A stretch of 64,000 nt of DNA from Ooceraea biroi (lineage: Eukaryota; Arthropoda; Insecta; Hymenoptera; Formicidae), in the NCBI RefSeq assembly GCF_003672135.1, contig NC_039513.1, positions 8,370,833 to 8,434,832 on the forward strand. The letters are read 5' to 3'. Position numbers and translations under genes: made by a program. Every line of letters begins with the position of its first letter. The stretch's first letter is position 1. Positions 1 to 10,701 of this stretch are shown here, in pieces. The notes beneath the pieces are model-generated. The model ran no database searches. It was not told the origin of the DNA and saw only the letters and a program-made list of their open reading frames with translations.

Positions 1-24
1 GCAGCGATTACTTTCGGCTTGCAG
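1..24 (+). CDS. 3' end of an internal coding exon (partial)
   Basis: The window opens inside what appears to be an exon. The 24 bases end in GCAG and are followed directly by GTAAGA at 25-30, a strong match to a 5' splice site. If the acceptor is at 290-291, two bases of this exon (23-24) combine with base 292 to make an Arg codon, and the preceding seven codons are open, reading QRLLSAC. This is inferred from the splice consensus and the open frame only. The stretch is too short for any functional call, and other splice partners are possible. Confidence 0.5.
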
Positions 25-291
25 GTAAGAGTCGCAGTTGCATGGATGGATACGTTCCCATCATCACGAATATATTATTAAATCGTTAATATTTATCTTT
101 TAACATTTTGAAATTAATCAGCTCGCAGGTGATAAGGCGAACGATACTCTAATGTATCTGATGCAAATATTTTAATTTCTATTAAATTTTTAAATTGTCT
201 CTTTTTCCTTTTCATCATAATTTCGCAAGTAACTTACACATATCACGCACGACGTAAGATGACAGAGACGCGATTTCCTGCCGCTTTGTAG
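25..291 (+). other. Intron, 267 bp, GT-AG
   Basis: The interval begins GTAAGA and ends in a pyrimidine-rich stretch followed by TAG at 289-291. It is much richer in A and T than the coding exon that follows, as expected for an insect intron. The length of 267 bp is ordinary. The phase is 2: two bases upstream and one base downstream form the split codon. No coding sequence or repeat was seen in it. Confidence 0.55.
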
Positions 292-1018
292 AAGGGCCTT
301 GGACCAGCGGGCGACCGAGCCGCGCGTCGCCCCGCCGAAGCCAGCGACCAGCAGCGGGGGCCAGTTGAAGGAATTGCATCTGAAGGAGATCAAGACGAAG
401 CCCGAGGCGAAACCGATACTGCAGAGCCTGAAGGAGGGCCTGGAGCACATCAAGAAGTCAACGATCCGCGAGCGGAGCAACAGCCGCAGCAGCGGTAACA
501 ACCACAGCTTCCTCGACAGGATCTCGAGGATAGCGCAAGGTGGCAGAAGCAGGAACCCGGCGAAGAAATCGGCGTCGTTCACGTTCGCCGTGCGCCCGGA
601 GATTGGCATGCGCTCGCCGGAGAGATACGCCAGCCTCGAGTCGGAGACGAACCTAACGCAGGTGTCGCAGGGGGTGTCCCGGCAGCAGGTGCAGCGCTCG
701 ATCTCGACGAGCGTCCTCGAGGTGCAGACCGGCAGCAGCGATATGGACCCACCGTACTCCAAAGTGCGGGACAGCCTGACACCGCTGCCGCCCACTCCGC
801 CCCCGAAACCCGAAGAGATCTACGCTGAGATCTGCGAGCCTGGCGGCGGCAGCTTACGCGACTCGCTACAGGACGAGAAACCACCTCCCGTGGGAAAGAA
901 CGGCACCAGGGAGCGCGATCGAGGTTACGTGAAGCTCGCGCTGTCCCACTTGGAAGTGTCCGATGTGTCGGCGAGCACCGGCGACGATGAAGAGGGTATT
1001 TACAACACCGTCTGCTGA
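292..1018 (+). CDS. Terminal coding exon: proline-rich tail with tyrosine motifs, product not identified
   Basis: About 242 codons are open from the acceptor at 290-291 to a TGA stop at 1016-1018. The exon lies in the GC-rich part of the window and shows strong third-position G/C preference, which supports real coding. I do not recognise the family. The sequence starts with a charged, Lys-rich stretch, passes through a Ser/Arg/Asn-rich region and a basic segment, then a proline-rich run (PLPPTPPPKP, about 784-813) of the kind that binds SH3 domains. Tyrosines sit in short YxxV/I/L contexts: YASL (626), YSKV (755), YAEI (821), YVKL (926) and YNTV near the C-terminus (1001). Such motifs are known targets of SH2 domains or tyrosine phosphatases, so a cytoplasmic tail of a membrane receptor or a docking adaptor is a reasonable inference. 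No transmembrane segment or folded domain is visible in this exon. The protein ends in a Cys three residues after the last motif tyrosine. Confidence 0.75.
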
Positions 1019-1946
1019 ACGCGCGAGCGTCTTCTTCCGCCGGGGCGGAGGCAACATCCGCGGGGGGTTCGCAATCGCGACTCGGTAATTGATTCCAGCG
1101 TCGACCGGAACAAATGACGTTACGTGTAAAGAGGGCCGAGAGGTCGCGGGAATTCTTCGACCGGGTATCGATGAGAGCGCGTGTCCGCAGGTGCGAGCGG
1201 TACCGGAGCTCGTTCGTTTCTTCTAGAGGCGGTCTTAATTTTCAAGTATCGTTTCTCAGCAACAAAGACTATACGGGGCGAGTTCTCTTTCATCGAGCAG
1301 AAACTTGCTTTAGTTTTCGCCGATTTACAGAAGAACTCAAATAATCCTCTACAGAATTACAGAAGAACGTTCTCTTCTTCCCTCTCGCAAATAGTTGTCG
1401 ACCCTCGACCGTTCGCCCTTGCAGGAGACAAGCGGGGTATCGATCGCGTCTGCGAGCGGATTGACGAGGATCGGGATTTACGGCTCGGCCCGGCGCGTCG
1501 AGGAAATTGCTCCACCGGCGATTTCTTTCGCCGCGGGAGGATCAGGAGCGTCGGGGAGTCGACGACGCGAACGCGGACGTCCGCCACGGGGTATCCGCGC
1601 AGACCTCTGCGCGCGAGCGCGCGCGGGATGATTTACAAGGCTGTTGACCGAGGAAAATGATCCCGTAATTACGGGCCCCGGTGCATGCTGCAGCGGATGT
1701 TAGCGGGGCACGCCGGCCGCAGCTAGCACGCAGCAACGTTTCTTCGTGGCTTCCGTCATTAGGGAATCTGTCGTCTCGCGAGAGGCGTGTTAATAGTAGC
1801 GGGCACCGCGATTACCTCGGCCGTTGAGTGACATTGATGCCGGAAAAACGCGACCGGGCTCGGGACTGGTCTCGCTCAGAAAATGTATTCCCCGATCCGG
1901 CGAGATTCACCGTTGGAAGCTGGTCATCTGATGATTTCGCTCCACT

Positions 1947-1952
1947 AATAAA
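1947..1952 (+). other. Possible poly(A) signal AATAAA
   Basis: This is a canonical AATAAA hexamer about 930 bases after the stop codon of the terminal exon. It is one of several A/T-rich candidates; a second canonical hexamer lies at 3081-3086. Nothing in the sequence decides which is used. Confidence 0.25.
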
Positions 1953-3080
1953 CGCGCAAGACGTCAGTAATGGGCTCTAAGCAAACCTCGAACTCCGAGT
2001 TCGAATCTTTCATTGTTGGAAATTTCATCGGCCGTTCTTAAAAATAATAATACCTAATTTTAGCCTCTCGACTTTGAATATTTTAAATCTCTCGGCTCTT
2101 ATTAAATGATCCCTCTTCCTCGGAACCCATCGCGTCGGGCACAAATTTAATTTGTCATCGTACATGATTCTCGCAGTCACTAACACGCCTCAGGTTCCTT
2201 TAGCGATGGGTGTTCCGTATGACGAAGCAAGAACAATGGAGATAAAGGGGAATCTCTGAGCGGACGATGACGATTCGTAGGGGAACGTGAGGCGGGTCGT
2301 TAAATATCGATGTCTCGAGGCCGCATGTGTATCGCGAGCCGTCCTACTAGCAACACGGCAACGGAGAAACCAACGGTAGAATGTAAACGAGCCGGTCGAC
2401 GGCTTCTAGGAAGAAGGAAATTACCGACGTCCTTCGAAGGTCTAGGTCGTCATCGGGATCGTTCGGGCTCGAAAGAGGCGGTCGAGACGATAGCGGCGGC
2501 CAGGCCGAGCCGAGATGGGCCGCCGCGGCTCGCCTACCCAGGGCAGCCGCTTTCTTTGCGATTAATCCATTAGCTCGTCATGCTTCGCGGAATTTGGCTT
2601 CCTTTTCGTGTACGATGACCCCGAAGTTTCGCGCGCCCGCGCTCGCCGATTGCGTGACGTTGCGCGAGTGGCAGTTAAACGCAAGCGTGATTGCGAGCCT
2701 CGCCGCTACGCAGCAGGAAATTCGAAACGCTTCGTGGAAACCTTCGGAGAGACGTCCGCGCTTCTCTCCTACGCTCTCTTCTCGCGCCCTCTCGAGACGC
2801 GAAACAGGGCGAGACGGGGAGTCGCTGCCGCCAGATCGGCAGATCTCTGAGCGAGGATGATGAAGAAAGGGCGCAAAGATTGGGGGAGGAGACGGGCGAG
2901 GATGCGCCTAATGGGAAATACCCGCGGGCGAACACCGAAGACTCGGGATTCGCTCGTTTCAGGCTTCTCCTAACGGGCATAATCTTCTGTAATCCGACGT
3001 ATCTGCGCGCGATAACGATGTAATATTTGTAGCTCTGCTCTGTGTATATTTTTGAATGAATGAAGTCGTTACGACGTGGA

Positions 3081-3086
3081 AATAAA
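3081..3086 (+). other. Possible poly(A) signal AATAAA
   Basis: This is a canonical hexamer about 2.06 kb downstream of the stop codon. It would imply a long 3' UTR, which is common for insect signalling genes. It could equally be chance. Confidence 0.2.
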
Positions 3087-3502
3087 GACAGCGTCTCTAC
3101 GGCGAAATACACTGGCCGTAAAATGTGTCTCCTGTCAGCTATCCTCGTTGATACTAGAATAAGATCACCTGGACGTTGCGGCGGCGGTATACGCAGGTAA
3201 GCGGCCTTCAGATGCGGCAATTAATGTCGCGAAATTTCACCGTTGATGCCTCGCGCTGTTAATATAAATCCGGAACGCTCGTATTTCATCGGTACATCGC
3301 GATACATTACTCGTTAAGCCGTATGGTAAAATGGTAACTGTGCTAACCGTGCCAGCGCTGCGATGTAAATCATGTTTCCTTTATTTTCGAGAGAGACGAG
3401 AACAGATTTCAAAGGGAACTGGAGCATTTTGTTGCAGTACAAAGAAGCATGATAGTTATACCGAAGTAATACGATTTTATTTTATTAGTTAAACGACACT
3501 AA

Positions 3503-3530
3503 TTCTCTCTCTCTCTCTCTCTCTCTCTTT
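3503..3530. repeat. (CT)n microsatellite
   Basis: This is an uninterrupted run of about twelve CT units ending in TTT. Confidence 0.95.
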
Positions 3531-3990
3531 ACCGTTTTATCATTAAATAATACGTCTAATATACGATTATACATGCTGCGAGATTCATCTTCTCGGCAGA
3601 GGAAAGCCGCGTTCGCCATCGTTCGGCCGGCTCGCCCGTGATCGGGAACGCAGACAATTCGCGGCTGAACACACCGCGCGGCCGGCCGACTCTGACTTTA
3701 AGGAATAATAACGCGAAACGATCGTCGGCACTCGCGCCGGCTATTGGTCATCAATGTTTTACGAGCACGCAGTACGCACAGCTGCGTCTATTCAATTACA
3801 GCAAAGAGGGGGGTCCAGACGCGGCGACCCGCCGGCATCCCTTTTCTCGTCTCCTGCTCATCCCCCGCGTTCACCTTCACCGGTCCCCCCTGTCCCTCTT
3901 TATTTCTCTTTCGAGTACGGCAACGCGCATTTACGTCCATTAATATTAACGGCTCGAAACAACGATAATAACGGGCAGCCACGGGGAAGC

Positions 3991-4028
3991 GGAGAGAGAA
4001 AGAGAGAGAGAGAGAGAGAGCAAGAGAG
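3991..4028. repeat. (GA)n microsatellite
   Basis: This is a purine run of GA dinucleotides with a few AA interruptions. Confidence 0.95.
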
Positions 4029-6448
4029 GTGTTTTCTTCTTCGACGGTCACGTCGTGCAGCATGTCGGGGGCCCCCCTTCGCATAACGCTCACGTGACCG
4101 TTGCATGCATCATTCTCGCCGCGTGCATCTCGCCGGGGAGATCGACAATGCCGGGAAAATGCGACGACGGTTTTTACCGGCATCCAGGTAAAGTTCACGG
4201 CTGAGGCCGCGCGCTCCTACAACGAGGAACATTACGGAACGCGCCGCGAGGAGAGAGGGACAGCACTCTACGGACGTATTTTCGTTCGTGCGATCCGAAG
4301 GTAACAACGTAACCCGACAGCATCGTCAGCGATGTAACACGAAGAGAAAAAACGAGAAAATTGGTAGGTACCGTACGAAATGCATGAGTGGTTGAAAGGG
4401 TGGGAAAGGACCAAGAGAAACCCGTGCGATGTGGATTAACGCGACGCATGGATGAAAAAGTTGCGATAGCGCAATAAAGATACCATTGTTACCGTAATTG
4501 TTGGTGTCGGATCCCGGGCAAATACGCGGGGCGCGCGGGGCGAGAGAGATCGCGGTGATCGATCGGCGGCGGGGGCGGCGCGGGACGCCTATCGGGATCC
4601 GGCGATCTTCGGGCACGGGTGCATGTTTCGAGATCGGCATGCGTGAACAGCTTCAGGGCCGTCGGGTTGCTTTTGCGGTCGTGCAGAACTCGGCTCTACA
4701 ACGCTAACGCGACGGAGCGCGGAGGTATCGTATTTCGCAACGGGCTCCGGGTCGACCCGGATCGTCGGCCGGGAGAAGGGAGGAGGCATGTTTTAATATG
4801 CAAATTAAAATGCAAATAATGCGCCCCCTCATCGTCCCTCATCGTCCCTCATCCCTCTCTGTCGTCTCTCTCTAGACGCGATCACCCCTCCCCCGCAATC
4901 ACGACGCCCCTTTTTTTCGCTTCGCCCAAAGAATATTTTTTCACGTCCCACTGTTCCGTCTTCTCTATTTTTTCTTTCCTTCTTTTTTTAATTTCGCTCC
5001 TTACTCATCCTGCATGGCAGTCGACCGTGATGTGCTCTAGGACGCGAAGTACGGCCGCATCCTTTTTTCCGACGCGGTCGAGTCCTAAATGTCGCCCCTA
5101 TTTGCATTCATCATAATTTTATTTTATTTTTTTAACAAATAATGTGTAATACTTAAAGAAAGAATTTCAAGCTTTGATATGTATTTTATTATGTTCATTC
5201 ATTTGCGCGAGTCTGCGTGTCTTGTTATCGCGAGGACTGAACGATATATATGAACGATACAAGGCTCGGTTGGCGCGAGTTGAAAACCGTCACGAAGGAT
5301 TAAATCTGCAGCGTTACGTGCACGCGTCTACCCTGAACGCCGGTACAAAAGGGATTATATGTAGAGCGAGCGGATGCTGAAGGATCCGGACCGCGAATCC
5401 TTGAGCTATCGCATGCGCAATGTCTTCATTCAGCCCAGCTTCTATCATAATCTCCCGATGATGAACGAGCGCCCTTTATGCCAGGACGTAGAATGGAGCC
5501 AAGATTAAACGAAGAGTCATCAATAGGCCGGTCGCATTAAACCGCCTGCGTGTTGCGGCCGCGCGGAAAAATCCGAACGAGTCAATTAGTCGCACTCCAC
5601 CTGTCCAATCTGTCACAATATACAAAACCCCCGTCTTCCTCTCCTTTCTCCCGGTTCCCTTCTCGTTCGTCCTTCGCTGCTCCAGATCACGGGGTGCCGC
5701 GGGCGAGGCATCTCCTTGGTTCTAGCCACGTTTTACGGCACGGTTAACAAATAGCGCGTCGCCGTGTGTATCGACGCACCGCGCGATGCTATCGCGGCGA
5801 CGTCGAGAAAAATTAAACGCCGTGATTATTCATGAACGTCCACGAGCGACTCGCGGGCGCTCGCATGTCGAAGCACTCGGCTGCTATTTCGGTAGCCGAG
5901 TTTTGCGTAAGTGCCCTGTTGTACGCACGAGTGTCCTTGTAAGCGCGACGTCGCCCGGGATAACCGGACGATATGTCTCTGCCACGTAAGATCGATGCGC
6001 ATCGAATAAGACCTATGATCAAAATTACGGGAGGGACGGGACAGACGGGTAATCTTTAATCTCGGCCTCCCCTCGGCTCGATTCTTTTTCTCTTTTTTCC
6101 CTCCGCAAGTATTATATTATCAAGCGACGCGGCAGCGTCGCGACGCCAAGTACATAAAGAACACGGTTCCGAGCAATGAGAGCCACTGCATAGACTTTCA
6201 TACTTAGTTTTGATTTTTATATACAGGGTGTTTCCTCTAACTGTAGCACTTAGAATATCTCTGCTTCCTTTGATGATATGAAAAAAGTCAAAGGACGAAA
6301 ATTGTTCGATTCAAAGAGACTAGTACTCTGGTAAGAAAATTATTTTTTTTAATGCGACCTTTCACAAGATATCAAGGTCATGAACATTTTTTTAAATGAG
6401 ATGGTATATTTTCCTTAACGAAATGACGTAGCTTGTAAAAAAACAAAT

Positions 6449-6676
6449 TCAACCATACAGAATATGTTGACCTTCAAATGACTTTGAACCACAAAAATCA
6501 CGTTTAGGAAAAGAAACTCTATTTATTGTATGTATAATTCGATGAATAAACGATTGTTTTACGTTTTTGAGAGATTCCGGAGTAATTGCGGTGCACGCAC
6601 GCTGAATTCTTTCTCGCATATCTTCAGGTGTTGTCGGAATATCGCGATAAACTTCATTTGCACGGAACATACTCAA
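6449..6676 (-). pseudogene. Transposase C-terminal fragment (mariner/Tc1 superfamily)
   Basis: The minus-strand frame carries NEVYRDIPTTPEDMRERI, followed by the helical C-terminal region usually found downstream of the last catalytic Asp in this transposase type, and stops within the element. The upstream catalytic part is missing on this strand; a corresponding piece lies inverted at 6696-6797. It cannot encode a working enzyme. Confidence 0.7.
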
Positions 6677-6695
6677 CGAATCATTTCCTGATCGC

Positions 6696-6797
6696 TGGAT
6701 TGGACGTGGTGGAAGAATTTCTTGGCCGGCTCGATCACCAGATCTTACGCCTCTTGATTTTTTTCTTTGGGGACACCTAAAAAATGAAGTTTATCAA
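6696..6797 (+). pseudogene. Transposase fragment around the third catalytic residue
   Basis: The plus-strand frame includes WPARSPDLTPLDFFLWGHL, a signature around the last catalytic Asp of mariner-related transposases. It is only about 34 codons long. The frame has no start codon of its own and ends in unrelated sequence after NEVYQ. It is inverted with respect to the C-terminal fragment next to it. Confidence 0.75.
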
Positions 6798-9410
6798 CCT
6801 CTCTTCAAAGGGATCGTTCGAGGGTGAGGATCACTCGAGAGATCTCCTAGTTCTAGACATGTTGCTGCGTGACGTAATCGGTCGCAGGGGAAACGGACCA
6901 TGATCAACCCAACCGGACGCAGAACGTAGCATCGGACGCGATAGCCTCGGAACCCCCGTTAGATCAGGGTATACCCTGGTACCGCGTGGTGGCCGACGCT
7001 GTCCAATGCATACTAAGTAGTTCTAGAAAATCAGTTGTCGGTAGCTCGTAGCGCAGAGACCGAGCGGAGGAATTGAATGAATCAGCCTATCCCGGCTGGC
7101 CTTGCAGTCCTGTTCGCCGGTCCGAGTGTACACGCACTCGTGCATAGAGACGTGTACATGCACGTGTGGAGTATCTCCGTGCTCGGGTCGTCGCCAATAC
7201 GCCTCCAGTGTGCTCTACAGCGCGCTTCAATGACTGCGAGCCTACGCTTGCATCGGCGGACTCGCGGGATAAATGCAGCTAGAAAGAACGATCTGTTCCT
7301 TGCGAGGGAGGTTTATATAATATTATCGGACGTGATAACGCATCACTTGCTACTTTCAGAATTGAAGAAACATTCCTGTAGTGTCTGACAAATTTGATCT
7401 TCGGCAGTCGCGGCGTTATTTTTAGATATCAAAATTTATTAATCTTTATTTCGATTTGTCTAAATATTTGTGCTCAATTATTCCAAAATTTAGGGGAGCT
7501 CAAGTATCAATGTCTCGAGCTTCGGTGTTATTCGATTCCACACACATACACGCGGCGACGGTAGTTGCGTTAGAGTACTCGCGATTGCATACAGTTGCAT
7601 TATTGCGAGTTGGTAATGGGAGGGGCCGCGGGAGGGTAGAGTGCAGCGTGAGATGGGAGGATAGTTGCTGCAGCAAGGGGGAAGGAAGGGGCGGGGAGCC
7701 GGGGAGAGGAGGAGAGGACGAAGGAAGAAGAGGAGAGGAAGGTACGTTGGCGTTGCCTGGAATGCCTGCGGACCACGAACGGTGCCGATACGACGAGTTT
7801 ACCTTTTACAGCCTACCTACCGGTCGTTTCACTTCGACTGTACCTTCAACGGTCCGCGCGTTATATATCTTCCCCATCCCCCTTTTCGTCGTTGCGTCGC
7901 CGCTTTCTCTGGCTGAAAAATAAATCGCCTCCTCGCACATCGCACGCAACTTCAGTATACACCGTATATACCCCGATTAATTTAATTATTGGCCGCCACC
8001 TGCTGCCCATGTATAAGGAAGAGACTCAATTACGGGGAATTTATATTAAGAGGATGCGTTACGTCTTCGTTCCACAGAGACCGTTTTCTCGGGGATCGCG
8101 TTATGTCGATGTGTAATTCAATCGTTAACCGATTACTCATAATTTGAAAATAGCGTCACTGGTAACATGCAGATTCCTGCACTCTGCTATCGGCAGCATC
8201 CTTATTCTTCCTGAGAAAATCAGAATGTCAAGAGAGCTCTACTATTAAAATACAAGGAGGAGATTTGGTGGAAGCATGAATGTATGCATCCAGTAAATTA
8301 TCTTCTCCTGGAGTCGAGAACGGTGTGCCTGTTTGACGTGTTCCGCGATTAATTTCTCAGATTTTGCAAACGTTGCATAGATCGTTTCGCCTCGAAGCGG
8401 TTTACGGAATCGGCGAGAGAGGCAACAAGGGCCTCGGGAAATCTCCGAAGGGGGCTCGTAGGCCGCGGAATTTGGCACAACGAGATGCGACGCTAATGAA
8501 ACGTCCCGCGATTAAGTAACGCCGCGAAGTTCTCCGAGAAGATGTCATCATTTCCACGACGATGTTTATTCATGATCACGATTAGCTACTTACTACGCCG
8601 GCTAGAGAGCCCGCGCTCCGCCCACCTCGTAAATTTTCATGCCCCATTGTATTCGCCGTTCCAGCGTGTCTCCAGCGTGCCGTTCTTCGGCGCGCAGCTC
8701 GCTGAAAGCAGCCTCCTCCTACGGCTTCGTCGTTTTACATAACGCCGCGGAAAATACGAAATCGCCGCGGGGCATGTTTCAAAATCTATTCTACGCAGGC
8801 TTTGGAACCTATAAATGAATTATAGCTCATTCGACGTAATTGCCAATTATTCTATGGTGCAGCGTTGCGAGATAGAACCATCGAACCAGCGTTCTCAAAA
8901 TAAATTACATACGGGAGAAATCTTTCGCCTGATCGTGCGGCGATCGGCGATCGCCATTGATCGGCTCGACCGAATCGACCCGGCTTGGCCTGCTGGGTGA
9001 TCCTAACCGGACTCCCATGTTCGCCGGTGCATTATCGCCGCTGCCGGGATTACCTCCTTATAAAGCCCCGAAACCGCAAGCGTCCGAGGGTCGATCGGCT
9101 CGCGGATATTGGTATATTAAATAAACCGGAGGAATAAGCATATTGCGCGCTGCGTATACACCGGAAAGCCGGTAACAACCTACCCAAGGCAACGATCGTT
9201 GCAGGCCACGGTCGTTGCAGGCGGCGCCCATTTGCTCCCTCGGGTTATCTTAATAGGATTTCAATAGCCTGATTTGGTATCTTCCGTGCTACCAAGCGCC
9301 CAGAGAAAACCATCAGTGGTATCTATGCTCGCGCAATGGCCTCTAAACACCGCGAAATTTATATGATCCGTAATGCACCGTATTATTCTGCGTACACCAT
9401 AACGTTAAAT
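6798..9410. other. Non-coding DNA, no gene recognised
   Basis: No coding exon, RNA gene or named repeat was recognised, apart from a G-rich purine tract annotated separately. The open frames are short and show no known motifs. Confidence 0.6.
7676..7742 (+). repeat. G-rich purine tract with a G-quadruplex motif
   Basis: This is a 67-base, almost pure purine tract. Its first part has four runs of four or more G (7677-7681, 7688-7691, 7693-7696, 7701-7704) separated by loops of 6, 1 and 4 bases, which satisfies the usual intramolecular quadruplex pattern. The rest is GGA/GAA repeats. Confidence 0.8.
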
Positions 9411-9412
9411 TA

Positions 9413-10699
9413 TTAGGTTGTTCATTAAGTTCTGCGGTTTTTTTGCCCTAAATTAAAACATAAATCTATTGTACTTACACATTTATTCAATCTAGAATGT
9501 ATTGTCCATCTTGATCGACCACCTTCTGCCAACGTTCTGGAAGGGACATAATGCCGCGTTTATAGAAGTCGCGCGACTTCTGCGCGAAAATGTCCTTCAA
9601 AGTACGCTTGAATAGCGTCCACTGAATTAAAGCGCTGCCCGTCGAGATTGTTTTGGAGTGACCGGAACAGATGGTAATCCGACGGCGCAAGGTCTGGGGA
9701 GTACGGTGGGTGCTGCATGACTTCCCAGCCAAAGCGCTTCAACTTCTTCTTGGTCACCAAAGCAGTGTGTGGTTTGGCGTTGTCGTGGTGGAAGACAACG
9801 CCCTTCCTGTTCGCCAATTCCGGCCGCTTCTCCGCCACTGCCTGCTTCAATTTTTCTAACTGAGCGCAATGCTTCTCGGCGTCGATGGTCTGACCGCGCG
9901 GAAGCAGCTCGAAGTACAGGACGCCTCGCCAATCCCACCACACACTCAGCATCACTTTCTTCGGATGCAAATCCGCTTTGGCAACCGATTGTGACGACTC
10001 ACCCGGACCGCACCATGACCGCTCGCGTCGAATGTTATTATATACCACCCATTTTTCATCTCCCGTGACCACCCGTTTGAGAAAGGCCTCCAGCGAGTTC
10101 CACTTCAGCAGGGATTCACAGATCATGACGCGGTCCAAAATGTTCTTTTCGGTGAGCTCGCGAGGGACCCAAACATCTGCTTTTTTCGACATCCCAAGCC
10201 GTTTTAATCGCTGCGCAACCGTTGTATGGGCGATGTCGAAGCGCTCCGCGATCTCCCGCGTCGTCAGGTGTCGGTCTGCTTTGATTGCGGCCACGATTTG
10301 GTCGTCGTCAGTGGTGGACGGACGACCGGAGCGAGCAGCATCGGAGACGTTCACATCTCCGGAACGAAAGCGCGCAAACCAACGCTGACAAGTGTCAGCG
10401 CTTATGGCCGAGTCCCCGTACACGCCACATATCTCACGTTGTGCGTCCGTCGCTTTTACTCCTTTGCGGAAGAAAAATAGCAAAATGTGCCGAAAATGCA
10501 CCTTTTGATCCTCCATTTTCAATGAATAGCGCGTACACACAACACGTCAAAACACAACAAAGACTCTGGCGAAATGTCAAGCGTTGTCTAACCTGTCACG
10601 GAGTATGCGGCAATCCGCGGTTCAGGCGATGCATGCTATCTTTTTCAATGGACAAACGCTATCTATCAAGAAAACCGCAGAACTTAATGAACAACCTAA
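9413..10699 (-). mobile_element. Mariner element, 1,287 bp, complete ends, TA target duplication
   Basis: The element is bounded by TA at 9411-9412 and TA at 10700-10701. The terminal inverted repeats match perfectly for 29 bases, beginning TTAGGTTGTTCATTAAGTTC and ending with the exact reverse complement. The transposase gene lies on the minus strand and occupies most of the element. The length is typical of mariner elements (about 1.28 kb). A single extra nucleotide in the gene makes it a pseudogene as read here. Perfect termini and an almost open frame point to a recent insertion. Confidence 0.97.
9487..10516 (-). pseudogene. Mariner transposase (DD34D), one +1 frameshift near the C-terminus
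   Basis: A mariner transposase cuts and rejoins DNA at TA sites using the element's terminal repeats. The likely start is ATG at 10514-10516 (MEDQKVHFRHILLFFFRKG), which gives the usual mariner N-terminus; a further in-frame ATG eight codons upstream is less likely. Two helix-turn-helix regions occupy about the first 120 residues. WVPRELTEKN follows, then the catalytic residues: Asp in VTGDEKW, Asp in HHDNAKPH, and Asp in YSPDLAPSDYHLF. Exactly 34 residues separate the second and third, which defines DD34D. The frame runs open until about 9602, where one additional base near TTTGAAGG shifts it to an early stop at 9560. The remaining C-terminus (KDIFAQKSRDFYKRG onward, ending QYILD) is open in the neighbouring frame to 9487. 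Without the extra base the protein would be about 342 residues, the normal length for the family. It may belong to the mellifera-type subfamily, but I cannot confirm that. Confidence 0.93.
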
Positions 10700-10701
10700 T
10701 A

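Larger units (their letters stand above)
1019..6231. other. 3' UTR of the first gene, then non-coding GC-rich DNA
   Basis: No convincing coding exon was found on either strand. The short open frames are arginine- and serine-rich, overlap each other on both strands and look like chance products of GC-rich sequence. The first part should include the 3' untranslated region; possible poly(A) signals are noted separately. Two dinucleotide repeats lie here, and 4800-5000 is pyrimidine-rich with several T runs. CATCGTCCCT is repeated in tandem near 4828. Confidence 0.6.
6234..6797. mobile_element. Broken mariner/Tc1-superfamily element with its two coding pieces on opposite strands
   Basis: The left end is TA followed by CAGGGTGTTTCC, a terminus type common on insect DNA transposons. 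Two coding remnants follow. On the minus strand, 6449-6676 reads as the C-terminal part of a transposase (NEVYRDIPTTPEDMRERIQ and onward). On the plus strand, 6696-6797 reads RISWPARSPDLTPLDFFLW then GHLKNEVYQ, which is the block around the third catalytic acidic residue (Asp in PLD). In an intact protein these blocks are contiguous and on one strand. Here they point in opposite directions and share the NEVY codons as a 14-bp inverted repeat at 6646-6659 and 6782-6795. No matching right-hand terminus was found, so the element is truncated as well as rearranged. Confidence 0.75.

Noticed and set aside
190..795. 201-codon minus-strand frame opposite the terminal exon
   Set aside because: It is a shadow of the plus-strand coding exon: it runs into the intron, has no motifs, and the plus frame has better codon bias and splice context.
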